Below, one piece after another: positions 25,911 to 38,290 of a stretch of 64,000 nucleotides of DNA. Numbering within the stretch: position 1 is the first letter of the stretch; every line of letters begins with the position of its first letter. This DNA is from Allacma fusca. Its lineage: Eukaryota > Arthropoda > Collembola > Symphypleona > Sminthuridae. The position numbers and the translations under genes were made by a program. The notes below the pieces were generated by a model. That model did no database searches. It had not been told where the DNA came from and saw only the letters and a list, made by a program, of their open reading frames with translations. Location of the stretch: positions 31,992,001 to 32,056,000 of the forward strand of contig OX359246.1 of assembly GCA_947179485.1 (NCBI GenBank), in the 5' to 3' direction.

Positions 25911-28900
25911 TCACACATTGTGATTTTTGACAGGAGCTTGGTTCCCGTTAACGTCCTCAAGGGGCTCAACCTTTTCCTTTGGTTTCTTAGGCTGGATATT
26001 AGTAGGGAGGAACATTTTAGCCAAAAGCATAAATGGGACCTCAATGGTCATATATACAACGTAAGCCACAAATCCGGTCAGAAGGAGCAAGCCCAAGTAC
26101 TCAGTCACCTGTAATAATTATTTAGTAGTTAACTTCAACATTTGAATTTTAAATTCCCAATTTAAGATGTTTGGATTAATTTAGATACCATCGAAACCCA
26201 CAAAGAATGTTTCTAATAATGTAATAAAAACTTACTAGAAAATATCTGCTAAAATGACTCGGATGGAGCTTCATGGAATAGTGAGTGTTTAAAACAATCC
26301 CTTGTACTAAGTACAAAGTATATGTAAGTCGTCCAAGGGGTATGAAAATTTTTAAGGACAAAATCTTATTCACCCAGCCCCCATAACCATTGACACAAGC
26401 GAAGATAATCCAAGAAATGCTAAGTGCCCATACAAACCGATGCAAACCAGCGTAAGCTGCCGAATGGGCTGAATTAAATGTTTCATCTGTATTTTCAGGG
26501 AAGTAATAGTACATTACTCCGTAAACACTTCCCAGGGCGAAAATAGTACTCAGAATCCAACCGATCAGGATTATGATTTTGGAGATGTTCCGAAACATTG
26601 CGGGTTGCTTCCCTTTCAGGTAGAAAATATAACCCAGAGCAATCCCAACAATGTAGACGTCGAACCTGACCCAAGGTTTATTGTAATAGTTGGACCAATA
26701 GCCCAAGATTGGCGCCCTAGAAGATCATCATTATTTGACCATCATAAAACAGATCTGCTTTGATACAAATTTAAATCTCTACTATCTCTGTTAAGAAATT
26801 TTACGGTATGGTTGGTATGGACGCAGGAGTCTGATGGTAATAAGCTTGGACGAATACCCGTGCCCCAACACCAATGACACCCAGGATGAGGAGTAAGCCC
26901 AGACCTATCCTTTTCCATTTCCATAAAGGTAGGATTACAATAGGAGATAAAATAAAAAACTGCATGTCCACGTTCAAGTACCAAGATATATTGTAACACT
27001 GTAATAATTCAAAGACAAGAACAAAGATTATACTCCCAATCTATTTTTGTACCAAATGTTAAAAATATAATTATTCCATGCTAACATGGTTTATAGATTT
27101 TCATTTAAAAATTAAGAACTGGGAATAAGTAATAATTACCCTTAAGTTCTCAAACAAATTATTAATATACAGGAGGTTTCTCCACCAATCCGCTCTGCAC
27201 GCTTCCTTTGACATATCCTGTTCATACCAGTAAAAGCCGGTACCGAAATAGGGCCAAATTGTGGCGATGATCCCAACCAAAAGCGCCAGGACTGGAGTTA
27301 ATCTGAGGTACAAAGAATAAGTAAACAGTTACAGTACATGGAGCCCGAGCTACAAATATTTTTTATATGTTGTGCATAATTATTATTATATCTAGGTATA
27401 CCAAGTTACAGGTACACTACTTGCATTAAATAGTAATACAATAAAATCTAGAATCCATACCGTAAGTATCGATGAATTACGAAAAGCAAGTAATTAAATC
27501 GTCCTTTAGTTTTGTCCAGCATTTTGAGTAAATTATAAGTCACTAAGAAACCACTCATGAGGAAAAATGTGTCCACAGAGAGGGACCCATTCAAAAGGGG
27601 ATACATTGTCCAATCCTTGTATACCTGTCAGGTACAAAATTTAAGATCAATAATAAATTGTTTTTACCGCAAGTCCTCCAACTTGAACTTGATTGCAAAG
27701 ACTTCCTCTTGCTGTGGAAACCCGTCTCTGAGAATAATCGCGATGACTTTCATACATAATAATTTAGACAATTATTACCATTCTTGTATCCACAAGGTTC
27801 CACTTCAATGTTTGCGCAGATGAGGAGAAGCAATGGTCGAGTAAAATCCAAGCCGAGGTCAAAAACCGAATTCCATTCAAGCAAGTGAAATTGTCCGCTC
27901 CGACTTTGGTGTTGAGCCAGCTCCTTGTGTTTGTATAGAAGGAGAAAGTCATGACTGCTTTTATTCCAGTGCCTGGAAATAAAAATAATTATGTCATTTT
28001 TTATTTTACAAATTCTGCTCGTTTCTACTACTATCATAAAAAATAATCCTGAAGCTAATGGTAGAAGTTGTAATAAAAAAGCCGAGAAGAATTTAGAGTT
28101 ACAGAATCTCAAGTCTTTCAATTGTTTATATGTACCTTTTTTCAAATTGACTTTCCCGTAAACGTCCACAAACGTGCCGACGACGCAGAGGAGTATGATT
28201 GCTGCAAGTATCAAGCTATTTAAAAATTAATGGAATGTCGGTAAAAATAAAAGCGTTAGTATTACAACTGATGGCTTTAAATAAATTTTGTTTGTTTGAC
28301 CTACATCATGACCCAATCCCCAGCATCAAGAGGCGGTTTCTCATCCGTGTAACAGACCTCAACCATCTGGCTCACCCAGTCCTTTGATGCATTTTGATGA
28401 TATGAGTTAAAAAATTGCTGGACATCTTCAGTTGAGCACGAATCTGGGAAACATGTTCCCAGAGCGGGAAGCATGGATGGTAGAGCAGGTTGAAACATGT
28501 ATTGCTGTGGAAATAAAAAAACAAATTGTAGTAATTAATAATAATAAAAATTCTGTACCGTCAAGGATTTTATAATCAATACTATGTTCTACTACTTACT
28601 AACAACAGATCCAATGAAACTGATTCTCGTAAGCCAGGGTCTAAATTTTGCAAAGTGGCTCTCTCGCTTTCTCCCGAACCTAGCAATGGGAAATTAGGAC
28701 CAGGGAAAAGATACGTTACGCAGTACTTTCCCTTGACATCTTCAATGTTCTCAGGTTCATTCTCTGATCTGATCTTGCCCCTGATCTGCAAGCATTCCTC
28801 TAAATCACCTTCTGAAACTACGTGCCCACTGAGAATCCCGCTGGGGACTTTTCCCCAAGCATCTGCCACTATATTTTCAAAATAAAATCATTTACGTTAT

Positions 28901-29345
28901 AATTCCACAAGAAACAATCAAACACATGCGATATTCTATGTAGTGCAAAAATATCAAGTTGAAAAAACGTACTTTGCAGCACCCATGTCTCAATTGGCAA
29001 TTTTGTAAGCGATTCCGCCGTGTACATTAAATGATCCACACATTTTGGACTCAAATTTTCAAAAATGTCGCCGTCATTTTGTGAAGCGTCATTATATCCG
29101 TTTAAATACGAAAATAATCCGTTCTGGGTAATATCCTGTCCTGGGGAAAGATTTGGGCCGACATTCAAATCTCTCTTTAAACTTTCAATGTTAAAATATT
29201 TTAAATGTGGGTACTGTTGAGTGAACTTCTCGAAAGCCCTTCCGTTTTTGTGGAGGGGAAAGTCTTGTGAAAGGACTATGGGAAGGATTATTGCTGTCAG
29301 CGTTATAATTTTAAGGGAAGACTTTGATGAGAATAATTCAAACAT
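25911..29345 (-). CDS. NRF-6-like multipass acyltransferase, tandem copy 3
   Basis: Ten exons: 28973-29345, 28600-28868, 28305-28504, 28136-28215, 27779-27972, 27461-27624, 27140-27302, 26805-26998, 26236-26716, 25911-26108. Phases and most exon lengths equal copy 2; about 771 residues. The order is signal peptide, NRF domain (GKYCVTYLFPG, LGTCFPDSCSTEDV, VEVCYTDEKPPL), a first helix (AAIILLCVVGTFVDVYG), then the acyltransferase-3 domain with LNGIRFLTSAWILLDHCF and KPWVRFDVYIVGIALGY. The first exon differs most from copy 2 (a different loop around residues 60-95). The remaining exons differ by scattered substitutions, so the gene looks functional. Likely role: lipid or sterol handling at epithelial membranes, by family analogy. 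Confidence 0.88.
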
Positions 29346-29671
29346 TGTGTCAGAAATGTTTTTCTCGTTTCAAAAATTTAAATACGCTGGATAAAGGCTA
29401 CCCACGGTAGCTTTAGAAGGAATGTGAATTTTTAATTAGTTTCTATTCAGGGAATAATATTACTATAGATCATGAACTATAAAAATTGCATTTGTTGGAA
29501 TGTGCATTACATGATCGAGTGTCTGTACTCAAGTAATCATTATAATTGTGATTTAATATAAGATTAGCGTCACAGATATGATTGATGATAGTTGACATTG
29601 AACAGAAAGTGTCACAGGCTCTGTAGGCAATCAAACATGTGTAAGCTTGATTGTGAGTTTCCAGCATAGGG

Positions 29672-30302
29672 ATGTGTAACTTCTGGCAGGTTTTTCATTA
29701 ATGACGTCCCGAGATGATAGAACAGGCTATATTTTGTTACTTCGGTGTTTACATGTTACACCAAAAACCGAAAATGATGTAAACCAAATTCATAGGTTTA
29801 TTTAACGTTAAGTTGTGTGCTAGTATCCCAATGCCATTTTTTACAGTTTTCAAACAGGGCAATATGACACCCTGGTATTATACGAAAGTGAAACCCTCAA
29901 TGGTGTACTTCGGAGTGTAAAAATCAATAAAATTAGACTATGCGCTCGTATTGTTCCATTTTAGATTTTTTGTTGTCTATCCCCAGATAACATATAGTAC
30001 CTGGTTTCAACTCCCGGGTGAGATTGCGACAGAAAGAAGATGAAAGAGGACAAGTGCTTACATAAAAATAAACTTTGTTCGTTAAAAAAAAATTATACGA
30101 TAGAAATACTTCTAAGTTGTCAAAATCCGTTTGGGTATCCTGATTCCCGAATTTTTCAAAAAAATAAGCTCCTACATCGCTACAGAACATATCCAAGTAG
30201 TTGTGTAGCATTTAAACATAGAATTAATAAAATAACCTGAGGTGGCAGTTTTGCCTTTAGCTCGGGACGTCATGAATGGTTTACATGCCAAAAGTTACAC
30301 AT
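29672..30302. mobile_element. TIR element of about 630 bp with roughly 45-bp imperfect inverted ends
   Basis: The left end (ATGTGTAACTTCTGGCAGG, continuing to ATGACGTCCCGAG) is mirrored by the right end (CTCGGGACGTCAT...CCAAAAGTTACACAT). About 38 of 45 positions agree. There is no coding capacity and I saw no convincing target duplication. It lies in the gap behind the 5' end of NRF-6-like copy 3. Confidence 0.65.
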
Positions 30303-31139
30303 GTCATTTTTCCTGTTCGATTTGAACAACAAAAGCAGCGCAAGAGTGACAGCTGTCAGATACCAATAGGATGTGGTGCAATTTTAATGGTCTAATTTAG
30401 CTGTAGCTACACTTGAAGGGTTTTATGTACGATTAACTCGAAAAGTTAGTAGCCACAGCACAATTAAGAGTTATTATCTAACATGCATATATTGCTAACA
30501 GTAGATAATTGCAAACAAATTAATAAAAAAATAAATAAGAATGGATATGAAGTGTGATTAGTAGTAAATAATTAGTATATCATTGATAGTGCTGAAGCAA
30601 GCAGACAATTTCATGTCTTCTTCAAAGAACCTTACACTCTATAATGCTGGACGGCAAACATGGGCACCTTGCCCTGGTAAAGGCCTTGGAATAAGGCAAA
30701 AAGGAAAGGAGGCGTTCAAAAACGGCTACAATAAAGGCAAGGAAGAAGGAAGGCTTAAAAATGCATAAACGAATAAAGAAATTCAGTAGAAAGGCTTAAA
30801 AATTTTGGTACTAAAGGCAAGGTTATAGGAACCCAGTCACGCGAAACATATGGGATCTTATAAGTAACAACCATAGGATAAATGTATCTGATCTGCGGAC
30901 GATATCCCGAAGAAATATCTCATAGGATCCCATGCGCGCCTGTAGGAAGCAATCCCATGTCAATATAAGATAATAACCTAGCAATCGTATGGGAAAGCAA
31001 AACTAATTATCTTATAAGAAACACCGTGAGGGTATATATCTGTGATGACGGTTAATAATAATTGCATACAATAATTACCAACGACAAATACTTATAATTT
31101 GTTTATTCACTTCAACGCAAAAAAATCCCAAAATGAAAT
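30303..31139. other. left flank of the tnp2-type element; possible subterminal repeats
   Basis: At 30650-30820 there is a run of AAGGCAAGG-like words similar to 37.2 kb and 44.6 kb. From about 30835 to 31020, words such as TATGGGATCTTATAAG, CATAGGATCCCATG and CAATCCCATG recur. Similar words (CCTATAG, CATGGGAT, GATCTTATAG) recur at 36240-36400 on the other side of the transposase genes, as expected for subterminal repeats. I could not fix the exact termini. Confidence 0.4.
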
Positions 31140-32441
31140 TTACACTGAATTTTGAGCAGAAGTGCTTAAATGTTTCAATCGCTTTCTAGCGTCTGAACAA
31201 ATTCCTCGAACGCTGACTTCAAATTTCAAAAAAGCTGCAGATCCTCGTTCTAAACCGGATTCAGCAATGACAAACTCTGGAAATTAACAATTTCTAAATA
31301 TATTTGGTTTATTCTTGTGCAAACACACGCACTAGCTAAAATAAGTCAAACTAAATAACCAAAAATAGAAAATTCTAACCTTTCAGAGCAATGAATTTTT
31401 GAGGCAGTGCTGGACGAACCAGATTGGGATTAGAAGATGACTTTCGCCCATAAACTGAGTGTTCCGCAATTTCTTGCAGAGTAAAAGCACCGGTCTGCTC
31501 CATCATAGCTCGCAAGAATTGCGGAGGACTTCCGCGATACCGATCTCGAATGCTTTCAACTAGTTCTTTTGAAATCGTCAAGTCATAATTGAATTCCTGA
31601 AGTTATACCTGCTCACTAGTAGAACGTTTTCCTGCGAAGATACGACATTAAAGTTTGATTTGAATCAATGATTTTTTATTTCAAATTGATTCAAAGTATT
31701 CTGTTACAAATATATTCTTACTTTGCAAATTGTAGACCTTATTTTTCTCCCGCAATAATTTCCTACGTAAATTTTCAATTTCAATGTCTCTTTCAGCAAT
31801 AGCATTAACCATGCTATTCGACGATTGATCCAGGGTATCAGCATTAACACCTGGCTGTTGTTCCTAATTTGATAGTGATAAAATATTTTTTTAAAACAGT
31901 TTTCTAACATTACAAATAAAACTAAAACCTTGAATCAATAAAATTAGGATGCGATTGACGATATAACAAATGTTATGTTACCATCAAAACGTTGACAGTT
32001 CCCGTACTATCTACACAATCTAGGCTATTATTTGCGGTGTGTTGAACATTTAACGCCCGAATAATGTCCAAAGCCCCTCAGTGAACCTACAATAATTTAA
32101 GGGACATTAAAGTTTGGTAATTGTAACATGTTTAGTTATATTTGTTACAATCTAAAATCCATCCAATAAAATACCGTTTGAACTTTTTTGCGTTTGTTTC
32201 GTTTTGGTCCTATGTCAAGGTTCTCAATGTCCTAATTACAAAAAAATAAATAGTTTCCACTATGGTCACATTTATGTAGTGTGTAAATGTTGGCGTAAAT
32301 ACTAATTCAAAATGTAATGGCAAGGCTTACCTGATCAGCAACATCAATGTGAGAACGTGTTCTCTTTTGGCCGGAATTGACATTATCATTGAACGACCTA
32401 TCTCGGGCCTCTTTTGCAAGCGAGGCAGCCATCTTTGCCAT
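31140..32441 (-). pseudogene. BEN-like, coiled-coil accessory gene of the tnp2-type element, with two stop codons
   Basis: Six exons whose phases all agree: 32331-32441, 32175-32231, 31982-32086, 31722-31863, 31380-31631, 31140-31276; about 267 codons. The start is MAKMAASLAKEARDRSF. Exon 2 carries a nuclear localisation-type run PKRNKRKK. Exon 4 is a coiled coil (AERDIEIENLRRKLLREKNK). Exon 5 carries a BEN-like segment (FTLQEIAEHSVYGRKSS, RPALPQKFIALK) typical of DNA-binding BEN domains. In-frame stops occur in exon 3 (TGA, fourth last base about 32078) and exon 5 (TAA, about 31606, one substitution from CAA). Everything else is open, so the gene died recently. BEN identity is moderate confidence. 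Confidence 0.65.
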
Positions 32442-33530
32442 TTTTATTGCTATTAAATTTAACGAGCTTTAATAAAAGAAATCACAGCCAGAAAAGGGTT
32501 ATGAAATATCTACGATACTTCCACCATGCCGTTGTAATGCACACCATTAACCAATGCAGACTGCTACAAGTCTCTGAGAGTGAAATGTACGACGCAAGCG
32601 TTTGATCCCGCCGTTGACCATTCGGCAAAGATGCAGACAATACACATCAAAAAGGGACAAAGGGAAACACTTCCACAGTTGCAATAATTTTATTTGTAAT
32701 TCATACATACACTTAAAGTATCTAATAAGTAAGCTTGCAATTAATTCTGGTAATTCAACACTAAAAATTAAAATGATAGTCCTATTATGCATTTTGGGTA
32801 AAAATATTGGGAACATTGACCCTTATGCGTAAAAACGTAACGCTAATCATTAAATTCTTTAAAAAATAAAATTGGCCCTACTTTTTGTCATTTTGTTTTG
32901 ACACTTACAGGGGCCACAGTTATAGTTTTCGTATATTTTTAATTATTAATAATTTTTGGTGCATATGTAGTTGGCTATCTCACATCTGAAATTGTAATAC
33001 TATGTGTGGCGTTGTTTGCTTGCGTGGTTAAAAAGTCCTCAATTATGAACTTGAGAAAACAGGATTTTACGATTTCATTTGTTCGATGCTGAAAGTTAGC
33101 ATTCGTGTGTAGTATTGACGTAACTCAACTCTCGACACGCAACATTGTAGTAAGGAAAAATTACAAAACTCAAATAATAAAATGTACTTGTTCCATGTCG
33201 TGTACATTTCCATATTTTGAGGACTTAAATGTCTTCGCATTTGGGTAAAATCGGCTAGCGTAAAGAGGTTTCGCTTGTATTTTATAATTAACATTTAACA
33301 AACAAGTATGGTTGATATTACATTAAACAGTAACATTGATTTAAAGCTCATGACAACATCAATAGGATCTCTATACATCGCTTCGCCCCTAAAAAGAACT
33401 AAAACTGTCTCAAGCAGCTCATGTTCACAATATAATCGTTTGCGCAAACGAACGAGCTCTTGAAATTGTCTGGATCTTTTTAGCTCAGTACTACTTCATT
33501 TTCATATAATTTAAATCAAAATTAGCCAGA
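32442..33530. promoter_or_regulatory. divergent spacer between the two transposon genes
   Basis: The ATG codons of the two element genes face away from each other across about 1.09 kb, so this spacer should hold both promoters. I found no strong TATA box, and the open frames inside show no exon structure. Confidence 0.35.
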
Positions 33531-36166
33531 ATGTCAAAAAGACTAAAATTAGGTTCCACGGTTCCAAGACAAACCTTCTGGAGCAGAAAAAATCGAGTAA
33601 CTCTAATTTTATTTGCTACTCATATTTAATTCCACATACATATTAAGGGGAAATGTATTTTATTAATGCGATTTACTTTATTTAGGCAATTCGCAGTAAT
33701 AGGAAATTTGACCACATTTTGTATAACCAACCATTGGAGGAAGATGGTGCAATATTAGTTGGAGGTTGGTTCTATTTAATATCAGCTCAGTATTCGGGCA
33801 ATGGTCATGAATTGAACATGTGTACTTTTTTAACAATGTTTAAGATCCCGAGAATTGGGAAGTGTCAAGTATTAGTTCTGCGGATGAATCTGAACCCGAC
33901 ACGGACGTTCTGACTACTACAGTTTCATCCGAAATTGAAGAATTTCTCCATTCGGTAGATGAAAACAAACCTTATTCTAACAACGAATACGTGAATCGGG
34001 GAAACGGCAAGGTTTGTCAATTTACAGTTGTTTTTTATTACAAAACAGAAATATGTGATTATAATATAAATATATTTTAATGGCTTTTTCTTAGATTTAC
34101 GATGAATGTGATCTCACGTTACAAGAAAGCGTACGAATTGTGCTTCAAAAATGTTCTCAACATAATTGGACAATTGCAACCCTGGAATCCGTTCTGCAGC
34201 TAATTAAACTACATTTACCAAATCATGTCAAGTATCCAACTACTAAAACACAAGCAGAAAACGTCATTCCAACCCAAAATAGCTGGGTTAAAAAACATTG
34301 TTATTGCACCGATTGCAACCACATTCTACAAGAAATGAAGTGTGAAAAATGTAACCGAATTTATGAGCTCACTGATGACGTCAGAAATAACAATATGTTT
34401 GTGACATTGGACTTGCGTAAACAGTTAGAGCTAATTCTTACATCCCGAAATGTTTGTACCGCATTGGAAAAAGGAATGCAAGAAAGAACCTCTCTTCAAA
34501 ATATTGGTAGAAAACTGAAACAACTACCCATACAAAAGTGTGATATTTCGTTGTGCATCAATACTGACGGTATTCCCTTATTCCGATCGTCGGGTTATTC
34601 ATTGTGGCCTGTTTTGTTTGTAATTAATGAACTACCATTTTACATGAAAAAACAGTGTGCATTACTGGGAGCTCTGTGGGTTGGGAAGACAAAAATTGAC
34701 CCGTTTCTGGTATTCCCTAAATTAATTGAACATTTAAATTCTTTCCAGACAATTCCTTTAGAATGGAAAAATAATTCTGGTCAGCCAATACAATCATTTG
34801 TGTATGTAGTTAACTGTTGTGTTGATTCAGTTGCAAGATGTATGCTTCAAGGTCATACACAGTATAATGGCCGATTTGGTTGTACATTCTGTGAGCAAGA
34901 AGGAACCGTTGTTAAAAAGGGAGATGGACACACGCGCATTTACAGTCACCAGGAACGAACACGCCGGAGTCATGCAGCATATATTTCAAAAGTACGAAAC
35001 TTGGACTTTTCGATGGGAATTAAGACTGCGTCGCCGTTTCTTCTATTAAAAATTTTTGATATAGTTGATGGTTTTAGGGTTGACTACATGCACTGTACTT
35101 TGCTAGGGATTGTCCGAACGTTTTTGTTTACTTGGTTAAAAAGCCCAGGTAAAGCTTTTTATCTCGGGTCTTCAAAAGAATTAATTGATCAACGCTACAG
35201 TTTGACAAAGGTTCCAGACGAAATATCTCGTCTACCCCGTTCTATTAATGAAATTAAATATTGGAAGGCTTCTGAGTACAAAACCTGGCTATTTATGTTA
35301 CCCGTGGTCCTCGATGGCATATTAGAGCCGAGATATTTAAACCATTTTGTTATGCTTAGCAATATAATGCATAAGTTACTAGAACCCTGGGATAACTCTT
35401 AAGATCTCAATGAGTTAGAAGAAAATGTTTCTGAATTTGTGTCTAAAGTAGTCTTTATATGGTCTACAGTACTGCGTTTTTAATACACATTTATTTTCAC
35501 ACATAATAGAATGTATGATTAACTGGGGTCCCATTTTTGACAACTCGTGCTTTATATTCAAAGATTTAAATGGTTTGTTGAAACACTGGGTTAAAAGCCC
35601 CAACGGAGTTTGCATTCAAATTGCTCGTAAATTTTTGCTAAAAATCGAATTGCAAAAATCAGGGAAGCAACAAAATAATCAATCTCTAAACTATTGTCGA
35701 TCAAAATTTAAGAAATTTCAAGTGCTGGGCCCATTTAATAACTACACACGATTGTAAATATCAGCGTCAAATTATCGAAGAGAATTCAAACATATTTACT
35801 GTAACGAAAAGTGAGCGTGCTGTAATAAACCATCATATATTTAAATCCTTCGATACTACAAAACGTACTAACAATATAGTTTATTTGTCCCGTCGGTTAC
35901 TGGGCAAAATTGTATGTTTTTTCAAAGCCGTATGTTCTTGTCAATTATACACAACATGTGATTGTTGCTGTGAATTTGTACTTGTCGAAACATTTAAGAC
36001 CAAACGCTTTAGTTGCAGTAATTATATTTATAAAGTGCGACAAAACGCACAGAAAAGTATTGAATTAAAAAAATTGAGCGAAATTCGAGCTATAAAGTAC
36101 TTCAAAATTTTGCTTGATGACTGTGAATATTATGTACAACTTCCAAATGTTATTGAACATGAATAA
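33531..36166 (+). pseudogene. tnp2-type transposase (Transposase_21-like), interrupted
   Basis: Exons: 33531-33596 (start MSKRLKLGSTVPRQTFWSRK), 33686-33764, 33845-34011 (acidic), 34095 to about 35447, and about 35510-36166. The large exon has a zinc-ribbon-like CYCTDCNH...CEKCNR, then INTDGIPLFRSSGYSLWPVL, the Cys pair in NGRFGCTFCEQEG, and VDYMHCTLLGIVR. These are the conserved blocks of tnp2/CACTA transposases. The last exon has the DUF4218-like WGPIFDNSCFIFKDLNG. Breaks: an in-frame TAA at about 35400, a probable one-base frameshift near 35745 (the frame continues to a stop at 36166), and an uncertain junction at 35447-35510. It therefore cannot make a full transposase. Confidence 0.75.
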
Positions 36167-36598
36167 AAGTAAATTTCACAAATCTCATTTTAAATAAAGA
36201 AATCATTATAATTCCATACAAAATTTTAAAGTGGTAAGTATAAATTATAGGATAACGTCTACAAATTCCTATAGATTTTAATCTTATACGATGCGTAATC
36301 GCACTTTCTCATACCCCATGTATTTCCTACAAGATCTTATAGAGCTTCATGGGATTTTTGTAATTTTTTCTGACGTTGTGAAATCCTATAGCCATCCCAC
36401 ACTAGGATTTTTGCCTGGGAAGGCCCAATTTATGCTAAGGATTAAGCTAAGGCTGATCAAAAATTGCATTGCAAGTGTATCTCACGACGAGAAATCGAGA
36501 TAAATGCTTGGCGTACTTTCCATACATATTTTCAAAATATTACGTTGAAAAGACGACGTTAGCAAAGCATTAAAACGATACTTGGCGAGACTCATTTT

Positions 36599-37085
36599 TA
36601 GGGCGGCGTCCGACCTCTTATAAAATAGTGTTGCCCGTGTGTCTGTATGTCCTGCAGTTTTCCTCCGAAACTACTTGACGAATTTCGTCAAAATAATTTT
36701 AACATTGTCTAGGACGAAAACTCGCATGAGTTCGTTATTGATTGAAATCGGTCAGCTTATTGTGAGTACAAATTAAATCTGTAGATACTTCTTTCACTTT
36801 CCCTCCGAAACTGATCGGCCGAATTTGTTCAAAAATTGTGTAAGCATTATTTTGGTCACTTCCTAAGACGAATTTGTTATAAGTTGAAATTCGTTCACGT
36901 GTTCGTGCGTAAAAAAATCCACCGATTGTGTTCCACTGCCTTTCCAGAAATTATTAAAACATTTTTTAAAAATTTGTAGAAGAATTTTTTTAAATAAGTC
37001 ATAAAACAATAAAGGGAATAAGGAGAGATAGTCGTAGCTGAGCCGCCCTACGCGACAGCATAAAATAATCGCGGAAAGATGGTTT
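36599..37085. mobile_element. second copy of the TAGGGYGGCGTC inverted-repeat family
   Basis: TAGGGCGGCGTC at 36599 is mirrored by GCCGCCCTA ending at 37050, followed by CGCGACAGC and a decayed hairpin region (ATAATCGCGG...). The layout equals that at 5162-5620. The body differs in sequence but keeps the CTCCGAAACTAC-type and ATTGAAATCGGTC-type blocks in duplicate. Confidence 0.55.
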
Positions 37086-37169
37086 TTTAAATAAATTGTA
37101 ACTGCCTTGGTATACAGGATAACACTGATTGACGTCCAAGTCAAACACGTTCAGTACATAATTGCATCA

Positions 37170-37410
37170 TACTGCAAACTAACCCAGGCCCAGCGAGGCA
37201 CCCAATACCATTTTTCAACGAAAAGGACATTTAAGGCTAGACAAGGCATATTGAAATGGTACAAAAAGGCAAGGAAGGCACAAATATTTACCTTTTTTAG
37301 GATAAGGGAAACCGTGAAATATGATCCCGGGAAGGCGATAAGGAAGGTGTTATTGTATTTAAGTTTCGTGTCAATGTTAAAGGCAAGTAAAACCAATTGC
37401 CCATTACTGC
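37170..37410. repeat. degenerate AAGGCAAGG-rich repeat ending in a hAT-like terminus
   Basis: Words such as AAAAAGGCAAGGAAGGC and GGGAAGGCGATAAGGAAGG recur here, at 30650-30820 and at 44571-45155. Two of the copies end with TTGCCCATTACTG or TTGCCCATCACTG, which resembles CAGTGATGGGCAA-type hAT termini read inward. Family identity is tentative. Confidence 0.35.
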
Positions 37411-37547
37411 GTCGACGGGATATCTGGATTTCCGGAACTCACGCGTTGCATTATCGCAGGAATAACTAATTATGAACACTAAAAATGTAGCAGATGCTGG
37501 TTGAAATTGAACCTCGGTTGGGCTAAACTGCGGCAATTATTTCTAAT

Positions 37548-38290
37548 CGATCTTCAAATCTACTGTGAACAAATAACCTGAATTTTACATCCGTGTATTT
37601 TAGTCCCTAATTAGTCCATCACGAACGTATAAAGCAAGTATATATTACGTAAGTTGAAAATGTACGGTTCAACCATATTATAAGAAAATAATTGCCATGA
37701 CGTAGAGCATGTTGAAATCATTAATTAATATGTATATTTCCCAACTGGTTCTAATTTAATTTCCAATAAGTATTATTCGTTTGTAAATAATGCATCGTTT
37801 GCTTACATGGGTTGCATCCGCAATAAAAAAACGTCTCACTCGGTCGGTAATAGCAAGTTGTAGCATTGAGAGCACAAGATAATGATACCTATTGGTAAAT
37901 ATTGGATTTTAAACTGGTTTTTGCGCATATCATGCAGTTTCTAAATCTACTGGGAAAGAAAACCTGAATCTTTCTTGTATTTATCTCCATAATTAGGGAA
38001 ACTGGAAGACATGCAAGTATGCATTACGCCAGTTGAAAATTGTCGGTTCCATCCTCATTATAAGAAACCAGTTGCTTTGACGTAATTCATGTTGAAACCC
38101 TTAATTAATATGTATAATTTCCCAGCTGATTCTAATTTAATTTCTAAGAACTATTATTCGTTTTCTAAATAATGCATCATAGTTTGGTTGCATAGATTAC
38201 ATCCACAATAAAAACCCTCTCGCTCGGTCGGTAATAGCTAGTTACAACATTTAGAGCACAGGATGATGATCCTTGTTGGTATCGTTTGCA
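37548..38290. repeat. tandem duplication of the P450 5' flanking region
   Basis: About 360 bp at 37548-37910 is repeated at 37935-38290, offset by about 385 bp, at roughly 75-80 percent identity by eye. Shared landmarks are AAATCTACTG, TTGAAAA.TG.CGGTTC, TTAATTAATATGTATA, CGGTCGGTAATAGC and GAGCACA(A/G)GAT. The second copy runs into the P450 start codon. The first ends at the corresponding GATAATGATACCTATTGG, so it includes the remains of a start-codon region. Confidence 0.75.

Larger units (their letters stand above)
31140..36166. mobile_element. decayed tnp2-type (CACTA/EnSpm-like) DNA transposon with two divergent genes
   Basis: The unit consists of a minus-strand BEN-like accessory gene (31140-32441) and a plus-strand tnp2-type transposase gene (33531-36166). 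They are separated by a 1.1-kb divergent spacer. Both genes keep their full exon structure but are interrupted by in-frame stops and a frameshift, so the copy is old but not fragmented. Repeated words on both flanks suggest that the element extends to about 30.84 kb and 36.40 kb. Superfamily assignment rests on the transposase; the exact ends and target duplication are unresolved. Confidence 0.65.
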
